Below are positions 34,555 to 44,008 of a stretch of DNA of 64,000 bases, one piece after another (position 1 is the stretch's first letter; each line of letters begins with the position of its first letter). The notes under the pieces are model-generated. The model was not told the DNA's origin. It did no database searches and worked only from the letters and a program-made list of their open reading frames with translations. The stretch spans positions 248,001 to 312,000 of the forward strand of contig NZ_JAQAGZ010000002.1 in assembly GCF_027533625.1 (NCBI RefSeq), in the 5' to 3' direction. The position numbers and the translations under genes are program-made. Origin of the DNA: Paenibacillus gyeongsangnamensis (GTDB lineage Bacteria; Bacillota; Bacilli; Paenibacillales; NBRC-103111).

Positions 34555-36247
34555 CCACGGTCTCCTCCTTATAAAGCGGCCATCGAATGGAAACTGTCGT
34601 ACCTTTGCCTAGCTGAGAGTCAATGGCCAGTCCGTAAGACTCTCCGTAATGCAACTGGAATTTCTCATGCACATTGAACAGCCCCAGGCCCCCACGGCCT
34701 TTTCGCGGCGTGCCGGGTCTAATCACTTTCGGCACTTGCTCCGCAGGGATTCCCCGGCCATTATCCTTCAGAAGCAGAAGGCCAATCTCGCCCTCGCGGC
34801 ACATCGTCAACGTAATATCCCCGCGCCCGTCCGTAAAGCCGTGATAGAAAATGTTTTCCAGCAGCGGCTGCAGCGTCATCCGAGGTATTAAGCAGTCTCG
34901 CAGGCTGTCGTCGCCTTCTACCCGGTAAGTGAAAACACTGCCGTAACGGTATCCTTGAATTTTCAGAAAATGCTCAATGCTCGACAGTTCCTGCTCAAAG
35001 GAAACGAGCTCCGCCGTTGAAGTTAAGCTGTTCTCCAGAAGCTGCGTCAGATGGAAGATCATTTGCGGCACCTCGTCCATGCCGGCCAGCTTTGCTTTCC
35101 ATTGTATACTATTAAGCGTATTAAACATTAGGTGCGGATTGATTTGATAGTGCAGCATCTGCAGCTCCGCCTCCTTTTTCTTAACGGCCAGCCGCATATT
35201 AACCTGAAGGAGCTTTTGAATTTTGGAGGTCATGTCGTTAAAGCGTAAGCTTAACCTTCCCAGCTCATCGTTCGAGTCAACCGAAACTCTGGTTTCCAAC
35301 TTACCGTTACTAACCAGGTTCATCGATTGGATAAGCCGTATAAGTGGTCTGGTTAAGGAAGAGGAAAACCAATTAGCCAGAAGCAGCGCAAGCAGCAGAG
35401 ACAAGCAGCCGACGGCGATTGTATAGGAGCGTATGACCGATGAAGATTTGTAGAAGGTGCTCTTCGGGACGCGTACGTCAATCTTCCAGCCGTTCGTGTC
35501 CAGCGACTCCTGCCACCTTACATCGTCGTCCCTTGGCCTAAAGCTTTCGCTCGCGGTTTGGTATAATATTCGCCCCGCTCTGTCGGTAATAACAACGTTA
35601 GAATCCGTATCTTTCTCGAATCCGGCAATTAACTCCATGAATGCATTGGCTTTGAAATCAACCAGTAGTCGGGTATTGGCCGGAATTGCATACGCTTTCA
35701 TAAGCGGCACAACGAGACTTAGCACATAGCTATAGCTTATGTTGTTGTAGTAGTCCGCTTGATGAAAGCCGACCCACTGCTCGCCCTGCGCACCTTGGGG
35801 GATGCTCCGCCACCAGGATAGCTCATGAAGCTTGTTCACTGCGATGGCCTGACTGGTACCGATGGTCATCCCGTCCGCAGGAACAATATAAATTCCTATT
35901 AAATCGTTATAGTTATGAGAATGTAAGAAGCTTTCCAAATTACGCTGTTCGACGACAACTTCATACGAGTCCGGATCGCCGAACCATTGATGCATGGGGT
36001 TGTATAAATAACCGATTACATCGTTTGAGATAATTTCCATGTTTTTCAGATTGGTATCCAGCGATTGCTTTAGCTGATGGACGGCATAGTCGCCGTACTT
36101 GCCGAATTGATCGTTTATGAGACCCGTTGATTTGTAGTAAGACAAGGCGCCCAGAGCGTTTAGAGGAATCATGGCAATCAGAAAAAACGTCACGACCATT
36201 TTGATTTGCAAACTCACATTCTTATAGAATCGATTTACAATATTCAT
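34544..36247 (-). CDS. Sensor histidine kinase, YesM type
   Basis: A 567-residue membrane kinase. Two membrane helices (about 17-37 and 272-295) flank an extracellular sensor domain of about 230 residues, probably Cache-like. HAMP (about 295-350), the phospho-acceptor His372 in INPHLMFNTL and a GHKL ATPase domain (DNGRGIP, GLGLFNV) follow. The ATG at 36247 has GGGGG 7 bases ahead, and is preferred over the open frame to 36301. It pairs with the regulator that overlaps its 3' end. Confidence 0.93.
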   Translation of the reverse strand: MNIVNRFYKNVSLQIKMVVTFFLIAMIPLNALGALSYYKSTGLINDQFGKYGDYAVHQLKQSLDTNLKNMEIISNDVIGYLYNPMHQWFGDPDSYEVVVEQRNLESFLHSHNYNDLIGIYIVPADGMTIGTSQAIAVNKLHELSWWRSIPQGAQGEQWVGFHQADYYNNISYSYVLSLVVPLMKAYAIPANTRLLVDFKANAFMELIAGFEKDTDSNVVITDRAGRILYQTASESFRPRDDDVRWQESLDTNGWKIDVRVPKSTFYKSSSVIRSYTIAVGCLSLLLALLLANWFSSSLTRPLIRLIQSMNLVSNGKLETRVSVDSNDELGRLSLRFNDMTSKIQKLLQVNMRLAVKKKEAELQMLHYQINPHLMFNTLNSIQWKAKLAGMDEVPQMIFHLTQLLENSLTSTAELVSFEQELSSIEHFLKIQGYRYGSVFTYRVEGDDSLRDCLIPRMTLQPLLENIFYHGFTDGRGDITLTMCREGEIGLLLLKDNGRGIPAEQVPKVIRPGTPRKGRGGLGLFNVHEKFQLHYGESYGLAIDSQLGKGTTVSIRWPLYKEETVDAG

Positions 36248-36328
36248 CGGATAACCCCCTATGCAATAAGCAGAACTGCTCCTGCGTGACCCTTCGCTCA
36301 TTCGAATTTAGTGCACTTTATTTTACAA

Positions 36329-36345
36329 TGGTAGCACTTACAAAA
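36329..36345 (-). promoter_or_regulatory. Cre-like half-site upstream of the sensor kinase
   Basis: TGGTAGCACTTACA shares AGCACTTACAAA exactly with the palindrome at 33306-33322. It lies about 80 bases ahead of the kinase start. Shared control of the sensor and of the importer operon is suggested. Confidence 0.4.
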
Positions 36346-37219
36346 GTATATCACAAATTTATACTTGCATCAGATGGGAGGGCGGCTGCCAATGGTTCAA
36401 ACACGATGCGGGAAGCGGAACCGAATTGGGAGACTAGCAGAATTTCGGGGGACATGAGAGGAGTCTGTGAAAGCAAAATAGAGTTGGCCAAGCGCAGCTT
36501 TTGAGCTTCTCGGCATCTCCATTTTGTACAGTTTCGGAACGCACCGAGCTTCCGATTTCATGCTACTATGTTCGCTCGTGTACAGACTGCAGCCAACCTT
36601 TGATACGATCCGCGCGTTGAGCGCCCTCATCGTCAGCATATCACGCTTCATCTCAGCTTCGTTCGCATGATTCCGTATCGCGATCAGCTTGTGAATAGCC
36701 TTCCGGTAATTCCTACGTCATTTCCGGAAGGGTTGTCTGCTCATGATCTTAAACTATGCTGCCCATAGCACAGCGAGGCCGGCGAATCATTTTCGCGGCA
36801 GCCTCGTGGTGTAGTGTTCATTCAGCTCTTGTTACCCGTTAGTGCAGCGAAGGGCTACCGTGCTGCAGCCCTTTGATCACTAACTTGCGTATTCCGTTAG
36901 CGCAAGAACATTGATTTTAAACATACACCGTCTTTGCTAAAGCATGAGCTTTTAAATCGTTTTCCAGTTACGCATGGTTGAAGGTACGTTCAGCTTATAA
37001 AGATTGTTCGCAAGCTTTGAATTACGGACGCCATCACGAAGTAATAGGTAAACTTCCCCACCATGAATTCTAAAAAAGATAACGCTTACCTATTGCTACT
37101 GTAACGTAAGAGGATATGGCTGAGGTTATCGCGAATATCTATTATTAAGACGCCAAGGAATTTTTTTCATTCCAGTTAAACTGACTGAAGCCGCCAAGGC
37201 AGAATGGAGTAGAAAGCCT
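36346..37219. other. Gene-poor stretch, possibly decayed sequence
   Basis: About 870 bases without a supported gene. A minus-strand frame (36397-36651) can be read further upstream across stops, but nothing recognisable emerges. An inverted repeat, AATAGGTAA (37043-37051) and TTACCTATT (37086-37094), and a 7-base stem AAGGGCT/AGCCCTT near 36850-36875 are the only structures seen. The local composition looks like worn-out coding sequence. Confidence 0.5.
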
Positions 37220-38251
37220 GTGAGAGAAGCCCAGTATGAGGACCTGAAGCGAACAGAGAAAACGAGCAAGATGCTGACCAGTCTATACTCGCCGTATTGT
37301 GATTTTATACTTTACCCGTCCAGCCGGGACCCTTCCATTACTCTTGCTATGCGTGTTCTGAAGCCTGCACAGCCCGGCTATATTCAAGCTGGCACCCATG
37401 GCTGGCATATGTCCATTGATGCCTTCGAGCATATGGAGCAGCCGTCGGAGGGTATAGAATACCTCACCCTGCAGGTGGATATGCGCGGTCGGGCATATTC
37501 AACTGGAAATCCCGACTGCAACGGCTGGGAACTGTATGACGTAATTGATGCAGTGAACTACGCAAGAGAGCACTATTCCGAGTTCATCCTTGATCCAGAG
37601 GTGGTCTACTTCGAGTCGGGAAGCGGCGGCGGCGGCAATGCATTTGCGCTAGCAGGGAAATTCCCGGACTTTTTCGCGGCGGTTAATGCACTGTACGGCA
37701 TCTCGGATTACGCCCTGTGGTATGAGAATGACAGCGTAGGTGAATTCCGTGATGAGCTGGATGTTTGGGTTGGCTCCCCCCCTGAGGCAGACAGGATGGC
37801 ATATGACGCCCGCAGCGGCATTACTACCGTAGGAAATTTGCTGACTCCCCTCTTTGCGGCGCACGGAGAGACAGATGTTCGGGTGCCGTCGGAGCATTCC
37901 CGGCTTTTTATCAAAAAGGCGGAGGAACTCGGCAAAAAAGATCTAGTGAGCTATTACGAGATGGAAGGTGTGGGAACCCGCAGTCATCTTGGTAATATAA
38001 CGCAGGAGCAGCATTTACGAATGAATACACTGGCGAGTGAGAATCTGGCTGCACATCGAAATCCCGTGCAACTCCCCCGCAAGGGAGTACTGGTAGTAGC
38101 CGGCTATCTGTTCACCAAAGCATTCTCTGTTGTACTGGATTCTATTGACAAGGTGGCGCATCTCAATTACGACCTAGAAAAGAAGAGCTTCACTCTGGAT
38201 TGCGCAGTGCCATGCGGCTTCACCCTGCAACTCCATGCTGTGGTTGACTGA
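37220..38251 (+). CDS. Alpha/beta hydrolase, prolyl-oligopeptidase-like
   Basis: A 343-residue cytoplasmic hydrolase of the S9/acyl-ester type. The nucleophile elbow is SGSGGGG (about residues 138-144) instead of the usual GxSxG. An Asp in HGETD and a His in TRSHLGN could finish a triad. Start is a GTG at 37220 with only a weak GGAG eleven bases ahead, so expression or start is uncertain. No sugar-import gene is adjacent; it stands alone on the plus strand. Substrate unknown; an esterase or peptidase acting on a small ester is possible. Confidence 0.75.
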   Translation: MREAQYEDLKRTEKTSKMLTSLYSPYCDFILYPSSRDPSITLAMRVLKPAQPGYIQAGTHGWHMSIDAFEHMEQPSEGIEYLTLQVDMRGRAYSTGNPDCNGWELYDVIDAVNYAREHYSEFILDPEVVYFESGSGGGGNAFALAGKFPDFFAAVNALYGISDYALWYENDSVGEFRDELDVWVGSPPEADRMAYDARSGITTVGNLLTPLFAAHGETDVRVPSEHSRLFIKKAEELGKKDLVSYYEMEGVGTRSHLGNITQEQHLRMNTLASENLAAHRNPVQLPRKGVLVVAGYLFTKAFSVVLDSIDKVAHLNYDLEKKSFTLDCAVPCGFTLQLHAVVD

Positions 38252-38400
38252 GCTGGGTATTGAATGTAAAAAAGGAACTATTCCTGTATTGAATTAAAAA
38301 TGCAGATTGCAAAACAATATGCGCAACGCCTCCTGTATTTGATTCTCGTAAGTAGACCAATATGTCTCCAGGCTGACAATTTGAAATTTCGTTGAAAGTT

Positions 38401-38431
38401 AACATCGCCACCTTGTAGGCGATGTTTTTTT
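38401..38431 (+). terminator. Terminator downstream of the hydrolase gene
   Basis: AACATCGCC pairs with GGCGATGTT across an 8-base loop and runs into TTTTTTTA. It lies 150 bases after the hydrolase stop, with nothing recognisable between. From here to 38896 I see no gene; short frames there lack ribosome sites. Confidence 0.85.
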
Positions 38432-38896
38432 ATGTTCAATATGTCGCGGTCATACTGCAGTAATGGGATAAAGTTCTTGTCATTTATGATATCAAGTTCT
38501 TGTCAACCGACATCAACTATGCTGACAGTTAGCGTAACGAGGCCGCCGATCATGGCGGCAACCCCGTGCTGGAAAATTGTGTTCCTTAACTTACTCCGAG
38601 ATTGGACGCAAAATCGCAACAGAAATCTGTCCGTCTAAGGGCCTGTTACGAATTTTGCTGCTTTTAATCTGGACTCTACCTTGGTTTTGCTTTGCGTGGG
38701 ATGATAAGACCCATGAACAAAAACAAAAAACCCGTGTAGCCTTTGACTTCGATCTCTTCAAAAATGTCTCTAGTATTGATGCATCCTTCTTTCATTCGTA
38801 AGCGAACGTAATTGTCAGCTGAAAATCCGGCTACATAATCATTTAATTTCCGGCCACTCGGCATAATGACCAGATTCTTCTGGTAAGCGTCGGTCA

Positions 38897-39532
38897 TCAT
38901 TGGTCCATGGCATTTGGAGATGTTTGCGGGTTTTTGAGGGCAGGCAGCAGAATGCCGTCGATTAGCGCAGTGAAGAAACGCTTGTCGAACGGTTTGCGCA
39001 GGATGAGTCCGCGAAAAGAAGCCATTGAAGTAATGACCTGGCAAGCCATCTCAATGTCCGCGTGAGCGGGAATTTCACCGCGGCCGACGGCTCGGTGCAT
39101 GAGCTCGCGGTTCACGACAACCCACGGCTCGAAAATCCCGGCGTTTACCGCTTCTGGATGCTGCGAGAAAAAGGAGCCTAGGCCCGCGATGACTCGAAGT
39201 TTGCGCTCACCTTCCTCGATCGATTGCGGCTTCAAAAGCGCGAGGAAATCATCGCGCAAGGTTCCTGTATCGGGCAAGCAGTCGAGCTCAAGATGATTTC
39301 GGTTCATCCAGGTCAAGGCGTCTCGGACTAATTCTGCCTTGGAAGACCAGCGGCGGTACACCGTCGCCTTCCCAGCCTTCGCTCGAGCCGCGACCAAGTC
39401 CATTGTCATACCATCAAAACCCGCTTCGGCGAGGATGTCGATTGCCGCCTGCTGCGGCAGCAGCGATAATGTGGATATTGCGAACAGCGGCCCCCAAGCT
39501 GTCTTGGAGGAAGGATCCGAGAACATCCTCAA
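38897..39532 (-). CDS. TetR/AcrR-family regulator, N-terminus probably frameshifted
   Basis: A frame of up to 211 residues. From about residue 29 it is a normal TetR helix-turn-helix (AIDILAEAGFDG, then ARAKAGKATVYRRWSSKAEL) with a helical ligand domain. The residues before that do not look like TetR helix 1. In the next frame, just upstream, RNIHIIAAAAA fits the missing part, so a small indel in a GCTGCTGCCGCAGCAG-like run (around 39455-39480) may have broken the gene. No ribosome site was found for the visible start. If intact, it would be a repressor of unknown target. Confidence 0.65.
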   Translation of the reverse strand: MRMFSDPSSKTAWGPLFAISTLSLLPQQAAIDILAEAGFDGMTMDLVAARAKAGKATVYRRWSSKAELVRDALTWMNRNHLELDCLPDTGTLRDDFLALLKPQSIEEGERKLRVIAGLGSFFSQHPEAVNAGIFEPWVVVNRELMHRAVGRGEIPAHADIEMACQVITSMASFRGLILRKPFDKRFFTALIDGILLPALKNPQTSPNAMDQ

Positions 39533-39691
39533 GCCAAGCGATATAGTGTATAATTTTATATCGTTTAAATAAAAGGATGGCCGTGATTTGTTTTTTCATT
39601 TATCTTCCTCCAAGAATATAATAGCCTCTCAGCAATCGTCGAGGCAGTTTGGACAGGCTTTACTCTTCATTTATATGGAATTGTCATCAAA

Positions 39692-40477
39692 TCATTTATG
39701 TATTTGCACGGTTTGTCCTTCTTTGGGCCATAGTATATCACCGTTGAAAATTTTTCGTGCCGCTTCCACACACCCGTTAACACGCGCGTGAGGGCCATGA
39801 ATAAGCAGCAATTGTTCTACGCCTGCAGCAACGGCAATGCGGGCGGCATCTTGTGCTCCGGAATGAAGGGACTCATTATTGGACGGATCTCCCGCACCCG
39901 GTCCCAGAGCCGCTTCATGCACCAGAAGTTTGCTGCCCCTAACAAACTCCGCGATGGGAGGGTGATACGCAGTATCGCCGGTGAATGAAATTACGGCTCC
40001 GCTATTGTTATCGGTAAACCGATAACATAACCCGGGTACCGGATGTATGGTACCGCAAGTCTCCAGCCGGAACTCTGAAGTTTCATAGGATTCTCCGGCC
40101 TCAAGGGGAATCAACTCCGGCTTCCCTGCTTTAACGATATATCTCCCTTGATTTAGAAACTCCAGCGTCCGATTGATCGTAAGCTCTAAATCTCTTTTCG
40201 GACCCACGATCTTCAATCCTCTTAGATCTTTCTTTTTCATCAGGATATAGAACAATAATGAAGGTAACGATAAGTAGTGGTCCTGGTGAAAATGTGTGAA
40301 AACAAGATGCTCGATTGAAGTCGGTTCTATACTGAGCTTGCGTAAATTTTCAGTCACTTTCCAGCCGGTATCAACCAAAATACGATCGTTAATTAACATA
40401 CTGGCTGTGTCGCTCCCTACTTCGGGTACAGCACTGGAAGTGCCTAAAAAAGTAATTCTTGTTGTTAAGTCCTCCAT
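39692..40477 (-). CDS. Metallo-beta-lactamase-fold hydrolase (paralogue 1)
   Basis: A 261-residue cytoplasmic hydrolase of the RNase Z-like MBL group. The metal site is HFHQDH (62-67), with further His/Asp in the TIHPV, GDTAYHPP and LLIHGPH motifs. It is clearly paralogous to the gene at 42351-43136 (shared TFLGTSxAVP, GSDTAS, LVDTGW, HDHYLSLP blocks). The two flank a Tat-exported binding protein gene. RNase activity is not implied: this group includes phosphodiesterases and lactonase-like enzymes. Good ribosome site (GGAGG) 7-8 bases before the start. Confidence 0.88.
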   Translation of the reverse strand: MEDLTTRITFLGTSSAVPEVGSDTASMLINDRILVDTGWKVTENLRKLSIEPTSIEHLVFTHFHQDHYLSLPSLLFYILMKKKDLRGLKIVGPKRDLELTINRTLEFLNQGRYIVKAGKPELIPLEAGESYETSEFRLETCGTIHPVPGLCYRFTDNNSGAVISFTGDTAYHPPIAEFVRGSKLLVHEAALGPGAGDPSNNESLHSGAQDAARIAVAAGVEQLLLIHGPHARVNGCVEAARKIFNGDILWPKEGQTVQIHK

Positions 40478-40546
40478 AAAATTACCTCCACGTTAACGAG
40501 ATTCAATTTTTATTAAAAATTAATAGTCACTTTACGGATTATTCGC

Positions 40547-40950
40547 TTACGAACGTTCTCCGCTTTGTCCTGACAGCGAATGACGTTGAACCGTCGTTTG
40601 TGTCGTGAGCATGTGCGGTTGCTCCCCAAGCTGCGGTGCCTCTTGCGTATGATCCGACTCCTTCCCGGTCGTTATGTCTTTAAATTCCCTGCAAAATAAG
40701 CGAATATCCGCCCCCATACAAAACACCTCTACATTCATGTCTTCCGGCTCCAGCGGGTTTAGACCAGGAACCATTTTTTTCCCGCCGTTTCCTCCTTTAT
40801 AATACAGAGCAATATGATCCGGTTCTTGAATGAGGGCTGATAGGATCGGTCCCACTTAAACAGCAGAAATCCGATGATCCATGGGGAAGCCATCAACCAG
40901 CCCATCAGATTTTCTTTCCGTCTTCTTTTTTTTACGGACCTGACCAGCAT
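40547..40950 (-). pseudogene. Truncated ABC permease joined to the tail of another gene
   Basis: From 40950 the frame reads a permease N-terminus (basic RRRKENLMGW, then membrane segment LMASPWIIGFLLF) that ends abruptly at about 40858. A different frame then stays open from 40855 to 40547 and encodes a polar, non-membrane C-terminal tail (about 100 residues) of an unrecognised protein. This is the mark of an internal deletion that removed most of one permease, presumably a second, and the start of a following gene. The position right after a binding-protein gene supports the permease reading. Confidence 0.7.
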
Positions 40951-40980
40951 GACTTGGGCAGCGGCTGACTTTTCAGCATA

Positions 40981-42330
40981 TTAACCCTTTGCCTTGTTTT
41001 CCTGGATGATTTTGTTCAGCTCGTTTTCTGCGGCTTTCCAGCCCTGCTCCACCGATACCTTGCCGCTGTACATTTGATCCAATGCGTCCTTAATGACACG
41101 CTGCACCTCGGGGTACGATACCCATTCGCTGAAAACCATAGGCTTCGCATAGCTTAAACAACGTTGGAACGCCTTAAGATTGGCAGGCTTGTCCGAGCTG
41201 AAAAACGGATCCTGCGCTTCGCCGTAAGTCGGAATATAGACGCCTTTCTCAGCATACACCTGCTGCGACTCCTTGCTCGTCAACTGCTCCAGCAGCTGGA
41301 TAATTTCTGCCTTTGCTTTCGTATTCGGACCGACAATATAGCCAAGCACGTTGGAGGATACGAACCTTTTGTTCGTGTTCGGGGAAAACGGAATTTCCGC
41401 TACATCCCATTCAAAATCTTTAATTGCGCGGTATTTGGGCATCGTATAGTTGCCGACGTTCATCATTGCAATTTTACCCGTCATAAATAAATCGTCAACG
41501 CTTTGATCCTTGATGAAAGCTGGTGTTGGAGACACTTTATCCTTCACCGCCAAATCAGTCAAAAACTGCATTGCTTGAATGCCTTCCTTGCTGGCAATCG
41601 TGCATTGATCCCCAGCCTGATTGAACAACTCTGCTCCGTTCGACCACAAATATTCAAAGGTGGGCAAACGATTGACCGGCACCAAATAGCCGTACTGGGT
41701 AATGTCGTTCCCTGATCGCTTGGTCAATTTGATTGCAATGTCGCGAAGATCGTTCCAGGACCATGATTTTTCGATTTCCGAAGGCAGCTTGAGCCCTTCT
41801 TTTTGAATCAATGTTTTATTGAAGACGATTCCCGTGCTGTCCACTCCGAAAGGAACGCCTCTGGTTTGGCCTTTATATTGGTACGTTTGCACGAAAACAC
41901 TGTTCATCTTTGCCAGGTTTTGCTGTAGCTTCGCGGAGTTTTTCACTTCCTGCGTAATATCGGCCGCCTGTTTTGCCCGGGCGAACGTTTCGAAATTAGG
42001 ACGGGTCATTACAAACAGATCGGGGCCTGTACCCCCGGCAATACTGATCGGCAGCTTTTTCCAATAATCATCATACGGAAAATATTGTACAGTGACGTTC
42101 AGGTCGGGAAATGCTTTTTTAAATTGGGCGACTTGCGCGTCGATAACTTCTTTGGCTTCCGATGTCCATGTTTGGAACACGAGATCGGTTACTTTGCCGT
42201 TGCTCGTGCCGACTTTGGCACAAGCGGCTAGGATGCCGCCCATCGAGGAAAGCATCATCAAACCTCCCGCCATTTGCGTTCCCTTTACCAAAAAATCTCT
42301 GCGTGACAGCTTCGTTTCTTTTTCGTTCAT
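40981..42330 (-). CDS. Tat-exported sugar-binding lipoprotein
   Basis: A 449-residue family-1 binding protein. The signal has a twin-arginine motif (SRRDFLVKG, Arg10-Arg11) together with a lipobox LAAC (Cys37), so it is likely exported folded by the Tat pathway and then lipid-anchored. The ATG at 42330 has AAGGAGG ten bases upstream. Its permease genes are lost (see 40547-40950), so it may be non-functional or may serve other permeases. It follows MBL paralogue 2 by 20 bases. Confidence 0.88.
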   Translation of the reverse strand: MNEKETKLSRRDFLVKGTQMAGGLMMLSSMGGILAACAKVGTSNGKVTDLVFQTWTSEAKEVIDAQVAQFKKAFPDLNVTVQYFPYDDYWKKLPISIAGGTGPDLFVMTRPNFETFARAKQAADITQEVKNSAKLQQNLAKMNSVFVQTYQYKGQTRGVPFGVDSTGIVFNKTLIQKEGLKLPSEIEKSWSWNDLRDIAIKLTKRSGNDITQYGYLVPVNRLPTFEYLWSNGAELFNQAGDQCTIASKEGIQAMQFLTDLAVKDKVSPTPAFIKDQSVDDLFMTGKIAMMNVGNYTMPKYRAIKDFEWDVAEIPFSPNTNKRFVSSNVLGYIVGPNTKAKAEIIQLLEQLTSKESQQVYAEKGVYIPTYGEAQDPFFSSDKPANLKAFQRCLSYAKPMVFSEWVSYPEVQRVIKDALDQMYSGKVSVEQGWKAAENELNKIIQENKAKG

Positions 42331-42350
42331 GAGCTTGCAGCCTCCTTCGA

Positions 42351-43136
42351 TTATACAATAGTTGTATGACCGTCTTTCGGCCATTCGACTGATTTTGAAA
42401 ATATTTGGCTTGCGACCTGCACGCATTCATCCGCAGTGCTCAAGGGACCGTGGATCAAAAGCAGCTTTTCCACCTGCGCAGCCTCGGCAATCCGTGCGGC
42501 GTCAACAGCGCCTGAATGCAGTGCCGGGTTGTTATTCATATCGACAGCAATCGGACCTCGTGAAGCTTCATGAATAAGTAAAGAGCTGCCTTTTACATGG
42601 TCTGCGATGGGAGGATGGTAAGCCGTATCGCCGGTGAACGAAAAGACGCGTTCCGATAGCTTGTCCGTAAACCGATAGCATAGACCTTGCACCGGATGCA
42701 CGGTTTCACAGGTATGCAATACAAAGTTTTCATCCTCGTATGAATCTCCGGGTTGAAGTGGAATCAGGGTTGGGGTTCCTCTATCCTCGAAAAACCGTTC
42801 GAATTGCAAAAACTGTTGAGCAAGCTTAACCACCTTCTCCAGGTCGTCCGCCGGCCCGACAATTTTGAGACTTGCCAAATCCTTCCGTTTCATGGTGAAG
42901 TAAAAAATGAGCGCCGGCAGCGACAAATAATGATCATGATGTATGTGGGTAAAGAAAAGATACTCGATGTTCAAAGGATCTATCTCGTACTTTCTTAAAT
43001 TGGGAATGACAGACCACCCCGTATCCACCAAATACTTGCCATTGATAACAAAACTGGCTGTATCGCTTCCCAAATCGGGAACCGCAGTGGATGTTCCCAA
43101 AAATGTGATTGTCGTTTGATTATTTATGCTGCTCAA
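42351..43136 (-). CDS. Metallo-beta-lactamase-fold hydrolase (paralogue 2)
   Basis: A 261-residue paralogue of the gene at 39692-40477, with metal motif HIHHDH (64-69) and the same GDTAYHPP and LLIHGP blocks. It is the first gene of the unit with the Tat-exported receptor and is divergent from the broken DeoR regulator, which presumably once controlled it. Substrate unknown; the context suggests a carbohydrate-derived ester, lactone or cyclic phosphodiester. Confidence 0.87.
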   Translation of the reverse strand: MSSINNQTTITFLGTSTAVPDLGSDTASFVINGKYLVDTGWSVIPNLRKYEIDPLNIEYLFFTHIHHDHYLSLPALIFYFTMKRKDLASLKIVGPADDLEKVVKLAQQFLQFERFFEDRGTPTLIPLQPGDSYEDENFVLHTCETVHPVQGLCYRFTDKLSERVFSFTGDTAYHPPIADHVKGSSLLIHEASRGPIAVDMNNNPALHSGAVDAARIAEAAQVEKLLLIHGPLSTADECVQVASQIFSKSVEWPKDGHTTIV

Positions 43137-43191
43137 AATCGTACACCGCCTATTCTTGGTTTAATTTCTTTCACTCTATATAGTAGAGATG

Positions 43192-43234
43192 ATTTGTTAA
43201 TTATGTGTCAAATTTGAATGAAAAATTTGTTAAA
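43192..43234. promoter_or_regulatory. Direct repeats in the divergent MBL/DeoR promoter region
   Basis: ATTTGTTAAT (43192-43201) and ATTTGTTAAA (43225-43234) lie 33 bases apart, about three helical turns, with a further CAAATTTG between. DeoR-type repressors often bind direct repeats, so this may be the operator left behind by the broken regulator. Confidence 0.4.
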
Positions 43235-43270
43235 TACGGTCATTTTGATTATTATCAATCATTTAGAGGG

Positions 43271-44008
43271 ATGATCGTCGTGGCTAAAAAAAGACGGCAG
43301 GAGCTAGTCAACCTGCTTAAAACGAATATGTTAATGAATGTTCAGGATTTATGCGTCCGATTAAACGCGTCTCCGGCAACGATCCGCCGGGAATTGATAG
43401 AGCTTGAAAAACTGGGACTGATTAAGCGGGTAAGTGGGGGAGCTTGCTTCCGTTATCGGGAGATTCGGCTAGCAGCCAATATGCGAGCCTCTTGAACGAC
43501 CCTTACTTGCCGTATAAAAAATCAATTGCCCGTGCTGCAGTCTCGCTGGTAAAAGAAGGAGATACCGTATTTATCGATGCCGTCTCGACCAAAAATCAAA
43601 TTGCAGACTTGCTCGTCTCTTCACCAATATATCGATCGTTACGAATAGCGTTGAAATAGCGTATAAGTTCGTCCGCAGAAGATGTTTCGGTTTTTGTAAG
43701 CGGCGGATCGGTCAATGAAACCATTTCCGACGGGAGCATTGTAGGGCAATTGGCGGAGATGATGATTTCGCAGTTTCTGGGGAAATAAATGCTTTGTTGG
43801 CAGTTCGGGGGTAGATACGAAACACAGCCTTACGGACCCTTATTTGTCCGTTGCCAGCATTAAAGCCAAAATGATCGAGAACTCGTCCCAAGTTGTTCTG
43901 ATTGCGGATCACAGTAAATTCGGCAAGGTAAATAAAGCTTTTGTAACTTCGATTGATAAAATACAACATGTCATTACAAACGACCGGGTTTGCGTCAGGA
44001 CTGCTTGA
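43271..44008 (+). pseudogene. DeoR-family regulator, several frameshifts
   Basis: The N-terminal DeoR helix-turn-helix is intact (AKKRRQELVNLL, then NASPATIRRELIELEKLGLIKRVSGGA), but the frame breaks near 43445. The sugar-phosphate-sensing domain continues in three further frames: LNDPYLPYKKSIARAA to 43620, TNISIVTNSVEIAYKF to about 43680, and VSVFVSGGSVNETISDG to about 43785. SSGVDTKHSLTDPY then continues to a stop at 44008. At least four indels are needed to restore one product of about 250 residues. The gene is dead, though a short HTH peptide of 70 residues could still be made. Confidence 0.85.

Noticed and set aside
36286..36651. Frames in the 36.3-36.7 kb stretch as a small gene
   Set aside because: No ribosome site and no recognisable family; listed only as gene-poor sequence.
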